From contig DASWRI010000036.1 in NCBI GenBank assembly GCA_036403235.1, positions 1 through 64,000 on the forward strand: 64,000 bases of DNA. Reading direction: 5' to 3'. The notes beneath the pieces were generated by a model. That model worked only from the letters and a program-made list of their open reading frames with translations, was not told the DNA's origin and did no database searches. This stretch comes from JBGTFE01 sp036403235 (GTDB lineage Bacteria; Acidobacteriota; Blastocatellia; Pyrinomonadales; Pyrinomonadaceae). The position numbers and the translations under genes were made by a program. Shown here one piece after another: positions 45,108 to 53,172 of this stretch. Positions within the stretch are counted from its first letter, which is position 1. The number at the start of each line of letters is the position of its first letter.

Positions 45108-45131
45108 ATTTTTATCATATACGAGGCTTTT
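45097..45131 (+). terminator. Terminator overlapping the end of the His-rich peptide gene
   Basis: GCCTCGTATA pairs with TATACGAGGC, followed by TTTTC. The stop codon TAG lies at the base of the stem loop. Confidence 0.8.
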
Positions 45132-45287
45132 CACCGCTAATAATAAATGTAATTTGTTCTTACAGGCAGGAGGAAGATTCATAATCTCGATTTATAAAAT
45201 TTACTAAAATTAGTTTCACTTTTTATTGAAAGTCATACATTTCAATCGAGATAATTCTCTTCGCTCCGCCAGATTGGAGAGATAAAA

Positions 45288-45860
45288 ATGTTAAAGGGAA
45301 ATAAATGCGAACTATGCAGCGAAGTTATACAAAGCACTAAAGCACAACACAAACAGACAAAATATTGCCAGCGGTGTGCACAACAAAAGAAGATTGAGAA
45401 TACCCAAAATTCCTGGCTGCCGGAGGAAAAAAGAGCATATATGCGGCAATATATGCGTAACTATCGCCGCTTGCATCCGAAACTAAACAGTCGGTATGTT
45501 CGAAAGCATCGACAGAAAAAGCGCGAAGTTCCGGCGATAGCCAACTGTAAAGAGAACTCCACAATAACCAAACCAATCTACCAAAAGAAAATTTACTTTT
45601 CTTGCCTGTGGTTCATGCCGTTGTTGGTTGGAGAATCACCGTCGTCAGAATCAATGAGCATGTGGTTTGATTCCTTAGAGACGGCTATCAAGTTCCTGGA
45701 GCTGGCGGCCGTAAAAATAAGCGGCTTAATAATTATTGTTCTAGTTTGTGTGCGACATATAAAATATCTTCTTTACTCAGAAGATAATGATAATAGAAAT
45801 GAAAACAGTAATAACAGCGATAGTGACAATAGCAAAACCACCAATACCGGAGAAAAGTAA
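45288..45860 (+). CDS. Zn-ribbon membrane protein, unknown, AT-rich
   Basis: 190 residues with GGAGAG 7-8 nt before ATG. Residues 7-30 form a four-cysteine zinc-ribbon (Cys7, Cys10, Cys27, Cys30). A basic stretch follows (EEKRAYMRQYMRNYRRLHPK), resembling short DNA- or RNA-binding segments in phage and plasmid proteins. One hydrophobic helix lies near 145-165 and the tail is rich in Asn, Ser and Asp. No family match was recognised. AT-rich composition and codon use suggest recent acquisition. Confidence 0.6.
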   Translation: MLKGNKCELCSEVIQSTKAQHKQTKYCQRCAQQKKIENTQNSWLPEEKRAYMRQYMRNYRRLHPKLNSRYVRKHRQKKREVPAIANCKENSTITKPIYQKKIYFSCLWFMPLLVGESPSSESMSMWFDSLETAIKFLELAAVKISGLIIIVLVCVRHIKYLLYSEDNDNRNENSNNSDSDNSKTTNTGEK

Positions 45861-45962
45861 GTTCTAAAATCCGAAATAAAATTTGTTGAAAATAATTAAA
45901 AATTCCGCTTTTAAATTTGCCATTTTTGATGTTTGGGTGTAATTTGTTGGTGAATTTTGTCC

Positions 45963-46186
45963 ATTCACAACTGATAGATGCCGATTCACAGGTGAACTTT
46001 TGATATTCACAGGTGAACGACGAAGATTCACACGTGTACGGGACAGATTCACAACCGAACGCCGTTCATTCACACGTGAACGCACAACATTCACAACTGA
46101 ATGACGGAGATTCACAGGTGAACTTTAAAGATTCACAAGCGAATGACGAAGATTCACAAGTGAACGCTTGAAATTCACATCCTATA
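45963..46186 (+). promoter_or_regulatory. Eleven-unit direct-repeat array with exact 21-bp period (palindromic cores)
   Basis: ATTCACA begins at 45963, 45984, 46005, 46026, 46047, 46068, 46089, 46110, 46131, 46152 and 46173, exactly 21 nt apart throughout. Most units continue as a palindrome TTCAC-NN-GTGAA; units 2, 3, 6, 8 and 10 are perfect or nearly so. The seven-nt spacers vary, while the cores are conserved, which argues for protein binding on one helix face rather than simple recent duplication. Last unit runs directly into a -10 box before the unknown gene at 46216. Could be an operator array or an iteron-like element. Confidence 0.85.
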
Positions 46187-46188
46187 AT
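46183..46188 (+). promoter_or_regulatory. -10 box TATAAT at the end of the repeat array
   Basis: A perfect TATAAT lies 10 nt into the last repeat unit. The -35 position coincides with the preceding unit (GTGAAC near 46160). Transcription would begin near 46195, leaving a leader of about 20 nt with AGGAGG before the start codon. Confidence 0.65.
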
Positions 46189-46215
46189 CCCAAAAACAGA
46201 GGAGGACAATTTAAT

Positions 46216-46890
46216 ATGAGAGATGTTGAACGACGAAAGCTCGATAAATTTGAGCGTCAGGATGCGTTTATGGTTGAGAATGCGGCGGAGTTTCCGTCGG
46301 GAAGTCCGGGAAGTGCGGTCGCCGTGGTCAATAAAGCGATTATTACCGAGATGCGCTCGCACGCCGCCGGGCAAATTTCGGGCGGAACTTCGGCGGCGCA
46401 GTCAATCGGCAACAAGGACGAGGATTTGGACGAATTGATGCAGATGCTTCGCAATATGAACCGCGCGGCCAATGCCTTTGAAGACGAAGTATCGGGCAGC
46501 CATCTGAAATTTCGCCTGCCGCGCAATCGCTCCGAGCCGAACGTTTTGGCGACGGCGCGGGCTTATTACGCCGATTCGGAATTGCTCAAGGAAAAATTTA
46601 TCGAATACGGTCTGGCCGGGGATTTTCGCGAGGCGTTGCTGGCAAAACTAACGAGCGTCGAACAGTCGGGCGCGCTTGCCGACACCGGGACGGAGCTGCG
46701 CGCGGGCGCAACCGGCGGATTGTTGGAGACGGCGCGGCGCGGAATGGATAATTCGCGCAAGATGGACGCGATTATTCGTATAAAATATTTCAATAACCCG
46801 CACAAGCTCGCCGCCTGGACGGTCGCTTCGCATCTCGAACGCTCGCCGCAGCGCGCGAAAGACAGCACCGGCCAAAGCGTGAATAAGTGA
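46216..46890 (+). CDS. Unknown protein encoded directly downstream of the repeat array
   Basis: 224 residues from ATG at 46216, chosen because AGGAGG stands 10 nt upstream; an alternative in-frame TTG at 46168 lies inside the repeat array. The protein starts MRDVERRKLDKFERQDAF and is alpha-helical by appearance, with FEDEV and MQMLRNMNRAANAF segments and a C-terminal IRIKYFNNPHKLAAW. No signal peptide, membrane helix or known domain was recognised. Its promoter and the array suggest tight regulation. Confidence 0.7.
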   Translation: MRDVERRKLDKFERQDAFMVENAAEFPSGSPGSAVAVVNKAIITEMRSHAAGQISGGTSAAQSIGNKDEDLDELMQMLRNMNRAANAFEDEVSGSHLKFRLPRNRSEPNVLATARAYYADSELLKEKFIEYGLAGDFREALLAKLTSVEQSGALADTGTELRAGATGGLLETARRGMDNSRKMDAIIRIKYFNNPHKLAAWTVASHLERSPQRAKDSTGQSVNK

Positions 46891-46902
46891 TAGGTGATAG
46901 GT

Positions 46903-46966
46903 GAAAGTGGATAGCGGATAGCGGATAATGAGAAAACAAACTATCCACTATCCGCTATCCACTTTC
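46903..46966. repeat. 18-bp palindrome of GGATAGCGGATA words
   Basis: GAAAGTGGATAGCGGATA (46903-46920) is perfectly complementary to the arm at 46949-46966; both sides extend into tandem copies of GTGGATAG and CTATCC. It follows the unknown gene and belongs to the intergenic hairpin family. Confidence 0.8.
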
Positions 46967-47027
46967 AATCACTCCGTGCTAATCTTTTACTGCTTTTCAT
47001 CAATTTATAAATCAAAAAGGAATCAAT

Positions 47028-48584
47028 ATGCTCGCTTGTTTTTTGTCCTTCTTTTTTCTGTTTCAGGTTTCGACCGTCGTTTCGCCGACGCCGACGGCGA
47101 CGCCCGCGGCATCTTCGCAGCAGACGACGACCACCACGACGACCGTTAAAACGACTGCGGCGGCAAATCTCGCGCAGATGCTCGAAGAGCCGATTTCGGT
47201 GATGAAACATTCGATTCGCGTCGGCGCGCGGCAGCTTAATTACACGGTCACGACCGGATTTATACCGTATCGCAACCAGCAGACCGGCGAGACCGAAGCG
47301 AAGATGTTTTTTGTCGCTTACACGCTCGACAATCCGTCGGAAAAACGCCCTTTGATGTTTTCGTTTAACGGCGGGCCGGGCTCGGCGTCCGTCTGGCTGC
47401 ATCTCGGCGCAATCGGGCCGCGCCGCGTCAAAATGCTCGATAACGGCATGATGCCCCCGCCGCCGTATGAGATGGAAGACAACCAGCAGACGTGGCTGAC
47501 CGAAACCGATTTGGTGTTTATCGACCCGGTCGGAACGGGCTACTCGCGCGCGACAAAGCCCGAATTCGCCGCGAAATTTTTCGGCTTAAACGGCGACATC
47601 GAGTCGGTCGGCGAGTTTATCAGGATGTATCTCGGGCGCTACGAGCGCTGGTCTTCGCCGATTTTTCTGGTCGGCGAAAGCTACGGCACGACGCGCGCTT
47701 CCGGGCTTTCAAATCATCTTTTCGACCGCGGCATCGGGCTCAACGGAATTCTTCTGATTTCGACGGTGATGAATTTCCAGACGATTCGCTTTGCCGACAA
47801 CAACGATTTGCCGCTCGTTCTGATTCTGCCTTCGTATGCGACGACCGCGTGGTATCACAAGCGGCTTTCGCCGCAGATGCAGTCGAAAACGGTCGAGCAA
47901 GTCGCGCGCGAAGCCGAAGATTTCGCGATGAACGAATATATGCCGGCGCTGATGCGGATTGACCGTCTCACGCCGCCGGAAAAGCAAAATCTTCTGGACA
48001 AATTCAACCAGTTTACGGGCCTCAGCAAGACGTTCGTCGAGCAGAATAATTTTCGCGTCGAGCTCGGCGAATTTATGAAAGAGCTTCTCCGCGACCAGCG
48101 CCGGACGACCGGAAGACTCGACAGCCGTTTTACCGGAATCGACCGCGACGCGGCGTCGAGCGAAGCGGAAAACGACCCGAGTATTTCGGCGATTCGCCCG
48201 CCCTACACCGCCGCTTTTAACGATTACGTGCGGCGCGATTTGGGCTTTCGGACGGATTTGGAATACTACATTCTCGGCGGCGGAATCGGGCGCTGGAACT
48301 GGAACGTCGATAACGGCTATGCCGACACGTCGATGCCGCTCAAGGACGCGATGGCGAAAAATCCGTATATGAAAATCTTTATGGCAAACGGCTATTACGA
48401 CATGGCGACGCCGTTTTTCGCCGCCGAATACACCGTCTCGGCGATGAATCTCGACCCGCAACTCAGACAAAACATTACGTTCGCCTATTACGAAGCGGGA
48501 CACATGATGTACATCGAGAAAAATTCGCTGCGGAAATTAAAGGAAGACGCGGCAGTATTTATTCAGAAAGCCGTTTCCAAATAA
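47028..48584 (+). CDS. Exported S10-family serine carboxypeptidase
   Basis: 518 residues with a signal peptide and a Thr-rich stretch (about 25-45). FNGGPGSASVWLHLGAIGPR (about 113-132) is the S10 oxyanion motif; the nucleophile is Ser218 in VGESYGTTRA. Asp near 456 (FMANGYYDMATPF) and His near 491 (YYEAGHMMYI) complete the triad. It removes C-terminal amino acids from peptides, working best at acidic pH in known members. S10 enzymes are common in eukaryotes and a subset of bacteria. Its 137-nt upstream gap contains a palindrome of repeat words. Confidence 0.92.
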   Translation: MLACFLSFFFLFQVSTVVSPTPTATPAASSQQTTTTTTTVKTTAAANLAQMLEEPISVMKHSIRVGARQLNYTVTTGFIPYRNQQTGETEAKMFFVAYTLDNPSEKRPLMFSFNGGPGSASVWLHLGAIGPRRVKMLDNGMMPPPPYEMEDNQQTWLTETDLVFIDPVGTGYSRATKPEFAAKFFGLNGDIESVGEFIRMYLGRYERWSSPIFLVGESYGTTRASGLSNHLFDRGIGLNGILLISTVMNFQTIRFADNNDLPLVLILPSYATTAWYHKRLSPQMQSKTVEQVAREAEDFAMNEYMPALMRIDRLTPPEKQNLLDKFNQFTGLSKTFVEQNNFRVELGEFMKELLRDQRRTTGRLDSRFTGIDRDAASSEAENDPSISAIRPPYTAAFNDYVRRDLGFRTDLEYYILGGGIGRWNWNVDNGYADTSMPLKDAMAKNPYMKIFMANGYYDMATPFFAAEYTVSAMNLDPQLRQNITFAYYEAGHMMYIEKNSLRKLKEDAAVFIQKAVSK

Positions 48585-48613
48585 AATTTATTTGAAAGGA
48601 GCGGGGAAAATAT

Positions 48614-49981
48614 TTAATTTTCCGAGACGGGTAATTTTATCACGACGCGCAGGCCGTTTTCGGTGTTTGTGGCTTTTATCGTTCCTTTATGGGCGTGGAC
48701 GGCGCGTTCGGCAATCGCCAGACCGAGACCGATGCCGCCGGTTTTGCGCTCGCGTGCTTCGCCGACGCGGTAAAACGGGCGGAAAAGATTTTCGAGCTCA
48801 TCTTCCGGCACGCCGCCGCCAAAATCCCTGACCGCAACTTCGGCTTTTCCCTTCCCGTTCGAGAGCGAAACTTCGACGGTCGTGCCTTCTTTTGTATAGC
48901 GAACGGCGTTGCGCAAAACGTTTTCAATCGCGCTGCGCAAAAGATTTTCGTTGCCGAAAACGCGCAGATTTTGATTTTCGAGAATTTTGACCGATTTGCC
49001 TTTCGCCAGCGCTTCAAAATCGGCGTCCGCTGCGACCGCTTCGACGAGCTTTGTTAAATTGATGTTTTGTTTATTAAAATCCTGCGCGCCGCTCTCCAGT
49101 TTCGAAAGCATCAAAAGCCGCCCAATCATTTCATTGAGGCGATTCGATTCCATCTCGATTCTTTCTAAAATTGGCGCGGTCGCTTCATTTACCGATTTTT
49201 GTTTGGCGAGCTCGAGCGCGACGTTCAAACGCGCGAGCGGCGAGCGCAGCTCGTGCGAGATGTCCTGCGAGAGACGCTTTTGCGAATCGAGCAAATTTTC
49301 GATTCGTTCGGCCATCTCGTCAAAATCTCTTGCCAGATACGCCAGCTCGTCGTGTCGATTTCCGACCTCGGTCGCGACGCGCGTCTGCAAATCGCCTTCG
49401 GCAAATTTCTGCGTCGCTTTTCTGAGCTTCCCGATTGGCGACGAAAGATACCGCGCCAGCCCGTAGCAGAGCAAGCCGCCGGTTAAAATAACCGCGAGAA
49501 TCTGCGGAATCCTGTTTGTTACCTCGGTTAAAAGAGATGTCGACGGCGGACGTTTATACTGAATTGCGAAAACATAATTTGCGCCCTTTTTGCCCGGCAC
49601 GCGTTTCGCCGCAATAATCTGGTCGGGCAGACGATTAAATTCGACGTTTCCGCTTTGCAGCGCGGCCGTCATCAATTCCCTGGCTTCGGCGGAAACGTCG
49701 CTTCCCGCAATTTGCCGCAGATTTTCGTCAAAAACACCGATGGCGTTTATGCGGTCGCTGGTGCCGACGCGGCTCAGATATTCTTCCAAACCTTTCTGCC
49801 CTTCGTTTTCGTAAATCTGAATCGCCGTCTGCGAATTGGTATTAACCGCCTCGCCGACAAAAATCTGCCACTGGCGAACGAGCGGCTCGGTCTGCGTCGA
49901 CCAGTTGACAATCGTCAGCGCGGCGACAACCAGAGCGATTGAAAACCAGAACCAGAGAAAAATTTTTAAGAACAGACTCAT
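48614..49981 (-). CDS. HAMP-containing sensor histidine kinase
   Basis: 455 residues. N-terminal transmembrane helix (about 5-25), a periplasmic sensor domain of about 130 residues, a second helix (about 158-178), HAMP (about 180-232), dimerisation and phosphoacceptor domain with His243 in SQDISHELRSPLARL, and an HATPase domain with NVLRNAVRY and GIGLGLAIAER. It would autophosphorylate on sensing an envelope signal and pass the phosphate to the adjacent response regulator. Downstream gene on the same strand is that regulator's opposite partner; spacing is 47 nt to the regulator stop at 50029, with a poor palindrome in between. Confidence 0.93.
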   Translation of the reverse strand: MSLFLKIFLWFWFSIALVVAALTIVNWSTQTEPLVRQWQIFVGEAVNTNSQTAIQIYENEGQKGLEEYLSRVGTSDRINAIGVFDENLRQIAGSDVSAEARELMTAALQSGNVEFNRLPDQIIAAKRVPGKKGANYVFAIQYKRPPSTSLLTEVTNRIPQILAVILTGGLLCYGLARYLSSPIGKLRKATQKFAEGDLQTRVATEVGNRHDELAYLARDFDEMAERIENLLDSQKRLSQDISHELRSPLARLNVALELAKQKSVNEATAPILERIEMESNRLNEMIGRLLMLSKLESGAQDFNKQNINLTKLVEAVAADADFEALAKGKSVKILENQNLRVFGNENLLRSAIENVLRNAVRYTKEGTTVEVSLSNGKGKAEVAVRDFGGGVPEDELENLFRPFYRVGEARERKTGGIGLGLAIAERAVHAHKGTIKATNTENGLRVVIKLPVSEN

Positions 49982-50028
49982 AAAATAGTGGCCGGTGGTC
50001 AGTAGAAAAACAAAATGCTGTCTATTAT

Positions 50029-50730
50029 CTACTCGCTGCTAACTACCGTATAAATATATCCGACCGAGCGAATCGTTTTGATTCGCTCGTCGCCGTCGGC
50101 GCGCTCGCCGAGTTTTTTGCGCAAATTGCTGATGTGCATATCGAGACTTCTATCGAACGGCGAAAGTTTGCGGTCGAGAACTTTTTCGCTCAAATTTTCT
50201 TTTTTGACGACTTTTCCGGCAGCGCGCAGAAGCGCCGCGAGCAAATCGAATTCGACCGCCGTCAAACCCAAATCTTCGCCGTTTCTTTTTGCCGAACGCG
50301 CCGCGATGGAAACTTCGATGTCCTCGACGTGAAATTTTTCGGGCGAAGCCGCTTGATTTTCCTCCGCTTCCGGCATGCGCCGCAAAATCGCGCGGATTCG
50401 CGCCACCAGCTCGCGCGGGTTAAAAGGCTTTGCCAGATAATCGTCAGCGCCGATTTCAAGCCCGACGATTCTTTCCATATCGTCGCCGCGCGCCGTCAGC
50501 ATCAAAACCGGAACTTTGGATGTTTCCCGGAGATTGCGCAAAACGTCGAAACCGTTCATTTTCGGCAGCATCACGTCGAGCGTCACCAAATCGTATTTGC
50601 CCGACGCCGCTTTTTCGAGCCCGCTCTCGCCGTCGTGAACCGCTTCGGTCTGAAAGCCTTCGACCGTCAAATATTCCGAGATGAGCTCGCACAGTTCCTC
50701 GTCGTCGTCAATCAAAAGTATTTGATTCAT
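50029..50730 (-). CDS. OmpR-family response regulator
   Basis: 233 residues. Receiver domain with Asp8-Asp9, phosphoacceptor Asp52 (LVTLDVMLPKMNG) and Lys near 102 (DDYLAKPFNPREL); then a winged-helix DNA-binding domain (about 135-230) with RSLDMHISNLRKKLG. Regulates genes on phosphorylation by the histidine kinase encoded immediately downstream in the same direction, the usual order for this type. The start is 120 nt from an inverted repeat at 50846-50883 that could be its operator. Confidence 0.95.
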   Translation of the reverse strand: MNQILLIDDDEELCELISEYLTVEGFQTEAVHDGESGLEKAASGKYDLVTLDVMLPKMNGFDVLRNLRETSKVPVLMLTARGDDMERIVGLEIGADDYLAKPFNPRELVARIRAILRRMPEAEENQAASPEKFHVEDIEVSIAARSAKRNGEDLGLTAVEFDLLAALLRAAGKVVKKENLSEKVLDRKLSPFDRSLDMHISNLRKKLGERADGDERIKTIRSVGYIYTVVSSE

Positions 50731-50845
50731 AATCTTAAGATTTTACTTCAGAAATTTTCATTTTGCGCGCTCTTTTACAATTCTTTACATTACTTCACGA
50801 TATTTAGACACTTCGCGCCGCAAAAAATTCGTCTATAACAATAGC

Positions 50846-50883
50846 GCGATATAAAACTCTAAAAGCCTGAAATTTTATATCGC
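50846..50883. repeat. Inverted repeat upstream of the response regulator gene
   Basis: GCGATATAAAA (50846-50856) is the exact reverse complement of TTTTATATCGC (50873-50883), 16 nt between arms. A candidate binding site for the response regulator or another dimeric factor. Confidence 0.6.
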
Positions 50884-50943
50884 CGTGGTAAATGACAGAA
50901 AAAGGACGTCTCACCCAAAATAGCCTCCACACTACTGCAAGAA

Positions 50944-50976
50944 AAGGCTTTCTAAAGAAATTCTTTAGAAAGCCTT
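50944..50976. repeat. Perfect 14-bp palindrome upstream of the STAS gene
   Basis: AAGGCTTTCTAAAG at 50944-50957 is the exact reverse complement of CTTTAGAAAGCCTT at 50963-50976. Close to 43 nt upstream of the STAS-like gene and on the minus strand followed by TTTTC, so it may be a terminator or attenuator. Confidence 0.65.
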
Positions 50977-51019
50977 CCGCATTTTATAACTTTTCCTGCT
51001 AAACTACGTAATAAAAGCA

Positions 51020-51310
51020 ATGCCGACGACTATTACCGAAATTGAAGACATCGAACGCGGAAAATTTATTTTGCACATCGAAGGCTCGATGACCGCCGAA
51101 GACGCGGCTCTGCTGGAAAAAATTGCGCTCGATTTGCGCGAGCAAAACAATCGGAATTTTACGCTCGATTTGGCCGATTTGGATTTTCTCGACAGCGAAA
51201 GCGCGCCGATTCTTAAAAGAATGGAGCGCGTGCACGGCTTTGAAATCGAAGGAATCGAGTTTTTTCTGCAAAATATAATCAACGAAGTCGAAAACCGAAG
51301 TACAAATTAG
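51020..51310 (+). CDS. STAS-domain protein (anti-anti-sigma-like)
   Basis: 96 residues covering one STAS fold: GKFILHIEGSMTAEDAALLE at about 14-33, NFTLDLADLDFLDSESAPILKRM (about 46-68), where the Ser after FLD corresponds to the regulated phosphorylation-site Ser of anti-sigma-factor antagonists. Such proteins regulate sigma factors by partner switching; no anti-sigma kinase is encoded nearby, so the partner is unknown. Flanked by hairpins on both sides. Confidence 0.7.
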   Translation: MPTTITEIEDIERGKFILHIEGSMTAEDAALLEKIALDLREQNNRNFTLDLADLDFLDSESAPILKRMERVHGFEIEGIEFFLQNIINEVENRSTN

Positions 51311-51339
51311 CGAAGAAAGTTTCACCATCTGCTCCGCAA

Positions 51340-51383
51340 CACAGAGGCACAGAGATTTTTATATTTTTTTTTGTGCCTCTGTG
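51340..51383. repeat. Palindrome of CACAGAGGCACA words
   Basis: CACAGAGGCACA (51340-51351) faces TGTGCCTCTGTG (51372-51383) with further copies of CAGAG and TCTGTG on either side and a T-run in the loop. Same family as the region near 57005-57115. Confidence 0.75.
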
Positions 51384-51447
51384 TCTCTGTGGTAAATTTC
51401 TTCTTAGATTTGACAAAACCAGCCGCGAAAAACCACAATTCTCTCAA

Positions 51448-52482
51448 ATGAAATTAGAAAAAATTGCCGAAATCGTCGGCGGAAAATTAAACGGCGCGGG
51501 CGATACGGAAATTTTCGGCGTCTCGGCGTTTGAAAATGCCGAAAAGGACGAAATTTCCTTTCTCGAAAAAGCGGATTTTGCCGAAAACGCGAAAATCACA
51601 AAAGCTTCCTGCCTGTTTGTTGCCGAAAATTTCGACGCCGCGCTTCCCTGCGCTTTTATCGAGGTAAAAAATCCGAAGCTGGCCTTTGCCAAAACTGCTG
51701 AAATTCTTTATCCGAAAAAAAGACGCGCGGGCGAAATTCACGCATCGGCGGTGATTGCCGAAAGCGCTCGAATCGGAAAAGACGTTTTTATCGGCGCGTT
51801 TGTCTGCGTCGGCGAAAACTCCGAAATCGGCGACGCGGCGCAGCTGCTGGCGGGCGCGAAAGTCGGCGACGCCGTAAAAATCGGCGGGCGCTCGACGCTT
51901 CACCCGAACGTTTTTGTCGAGGACGGCTGCATCATCGGAAACGATGTCGTTCTACACGCCGGAGTCGTCATCGGCGCTGATGGTTTCGGCTTTGTTCGCG
52001 ACCGCGAAGGTTATATAAAATTCCCGCAAATCGGAACGGTCGTTATCGAAGACAACGTCGAAATCGGCGCAAATTCGTGCGTCGACCGGGGCGCGCTCGG
52101 CGAGACGCGCATCGGCGAAGGAACAAAGATTGATAATCTCGTTCAAATCGCGCACAACGTTCAAATCGGAAAGCGCGTCGTCATCGCGGCGCAGACCGGA
52201 ATTTCCGGCTCGACCGTCATCGAAGACGACTGCGTTATCGGCGGTCAGGTCGGCTTCGGCGACCACGCGCGCGTTTTGAGCGGCGCGATTATCGGCTCGC
52301 AGGCCGGAGTCCTGCCCGGAAAAATCGTCCGCGCCGGCGTCTGGTGGGGAACGCCTGTTCAGCCGCTCGACGAATACAAACGCCAGAACGCTCACGTCAA
52401 AGGCATTGCGCGCCTCAAAGAAGAAGTAAAGGAATTAAAAAGGCAGGCGGCCGAATTTCGGAATAATAAGAAAGACGATTGA
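51448..52482 (+). CDS. lpxD: UDP-3-O-acylglucosamine N-acyltransferase
   Basis: 344 residues from ATG at 51448; a longer in-frame start would begin in the hairpin. The N-terminal uridine-binding domain (1-95) is followed by hexapeptide left-handed beta-helix repeats (about 98-300) and a C-terminal helix (about 320-344). The catalytic His236 lies in NLVQIAHNVQIGK. It transfers a 3-hydroxyacyl chain from acyl-ACP to UDP-3-O-acyl-glucosamine in lipid A biosynthesis. No other lpx or fab genes are adjacent here, unlike the usual cluster in proteobacteria. Confidence 0.95.
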   Translation: MKLEKIAEIVGGKLNGAGDTEIFGVSAFENAEKDEISFLEKADFAENAKITKASCLFVAENFDAALPCAFIEVKNPKLAFAKTAEILYPKKRRAGEIHASAVIAESARIGKDVFIGAFVCVGENSEIGDAAQLLAGAKVGDAVKIGGRSTLHPNVFVEDGCIIGNDVVLHAGVVIGADGFGFVRDREGYIKFPQIGTVVIEDNVEIGANSCVDRGALGETRIGEGTKIDNLVQIAHNVQIGKRVVIAAQTGISGSTVIEDDCVIGGQVGFGDHARVLSGAIIGSQAGVLPGKIVRAGVWWGTPVQPLDEYKRQNAHVKGIARLKEEVKELKRQAAEFRNNKKDD

Positions 52483-52494
52483 AAGAAAATTTTG

Positions 52495-52524
52495 TTGACA
52501 AGCCGATTTTAAAAGGTGTATAAA
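52495..52524 (+). promoter_or_regulatory. Strong sigma-70-like promoter
   Basis: TTGACA (52495-52500), 18-nt spacer, TATAAA (52519-52524). It drives the exported-protein gene at 52575, which follows after about 43 nt of leader. Confidence 0.75.
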
Positions 52525-52574
52525 AATGCTGCTTCGTTAAAATCGAATAATTCATTTCTTTGGAGAAGAGGCTT

Positions 52575-53138
52575 ATGAATACATTAAAAAGCGGTCGGCT
52601 CTCCCTTTTTATCATTCCAATTCTAATTGCCTGCGGATACGGAATTGGAAACAACGCCAGAGCGCAGGACGGAAGCGGCAAAGCGACCATGCCGACGACT
52701 CAACCCGCGACAAAAGACAAAACAAAACAGAAAGCCGTCAAACCCGTCGCGACGACAAACAAACCGTCAAATTCAAAGAAAAAGAAGCAACCCGACCCGC
52801 CGGTCGCCGATTGGGAAATCAACAATATGCCCGGTCACTGGGAAGGAAAATTTAACGGGGAAAATACAACCCTCGAGATTCAACGCTTTGAAGGAGACAC
52901 GTTCTACGGCTTTTTTACAACCGGCAAGTACCAAATTGCCTTTACCGGCGTCGTTGAACGAACCACCAGAAAAGTCACCATCACCGAAACGCAGGTGCTC
53001 CATCAAAACGGCGACGGCGAATGGACTCTGGGCGTTCTTATCGGCACTCTTCCGTATGACGGCTTAAACATGCAGGGCACTAAAAAGGAAGGCAACGCCA
53101 TTTACAAATGGTCTTTCTACAAAATAATTGAGGGATAG
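52575..53138 (+). CDS. Exported hypothetical protein
   Basis: 187 residues from ATG at 52575, preferred because GGAGAAGAG stands 5-13 nt upstream; an in-frame TTG is 15 nt earlier. A signal-like segment (about 12-30) is followed by a Lys/Thr/Pro-rich linker (about 35-80), then a C-terminal domain with PGHWEGKFNGENTTLEIQRF and LIGTLPYDGLNMQGTKKEGN, beta-rich. No family recognised; the pattern fits a small exported binding protein. Stop and the next start are 34 nt apart. Confidence 0.65.
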   Translation: MNTLKSGRLSLFIIPILIACGYGIGNNARAQDGSGKATMPTTQPATKDKTKQKAVKPVATTNKPSNSKKKKQPDPPVADWEINNMPGHWEGKFNGENTTLEIQRFEGDTFYGFFTTGKYQIAFTGVVERTTRKVTITETQVLHQNGDGEWTLGVLIGTLPYDGLNMQGTKKEGNAIYKWSFYKIIEG

Positions 53139-53172
53139 CGGTAATGCCTTTTTCGCTAAAACCCAAACGGCT

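Noticed and set aside
45963..46186. CRISPR array
   Set aside because: The 21-bp period with a 14-nt core and 7-nt spacers is too short for a CRISPR, and no cas gene is present.
45864..46374. Reading frames on the minus strand across the 21-bp array coding for heptapeptide repeats (VNLRRSP and FTCES types)
   Set aside because: Since 21 is a multiple of three, open frames appear automatically in several phases. The pattern is better explained by conserved palindromic cores with variable spacers, and no SD or promoter serves these frames.
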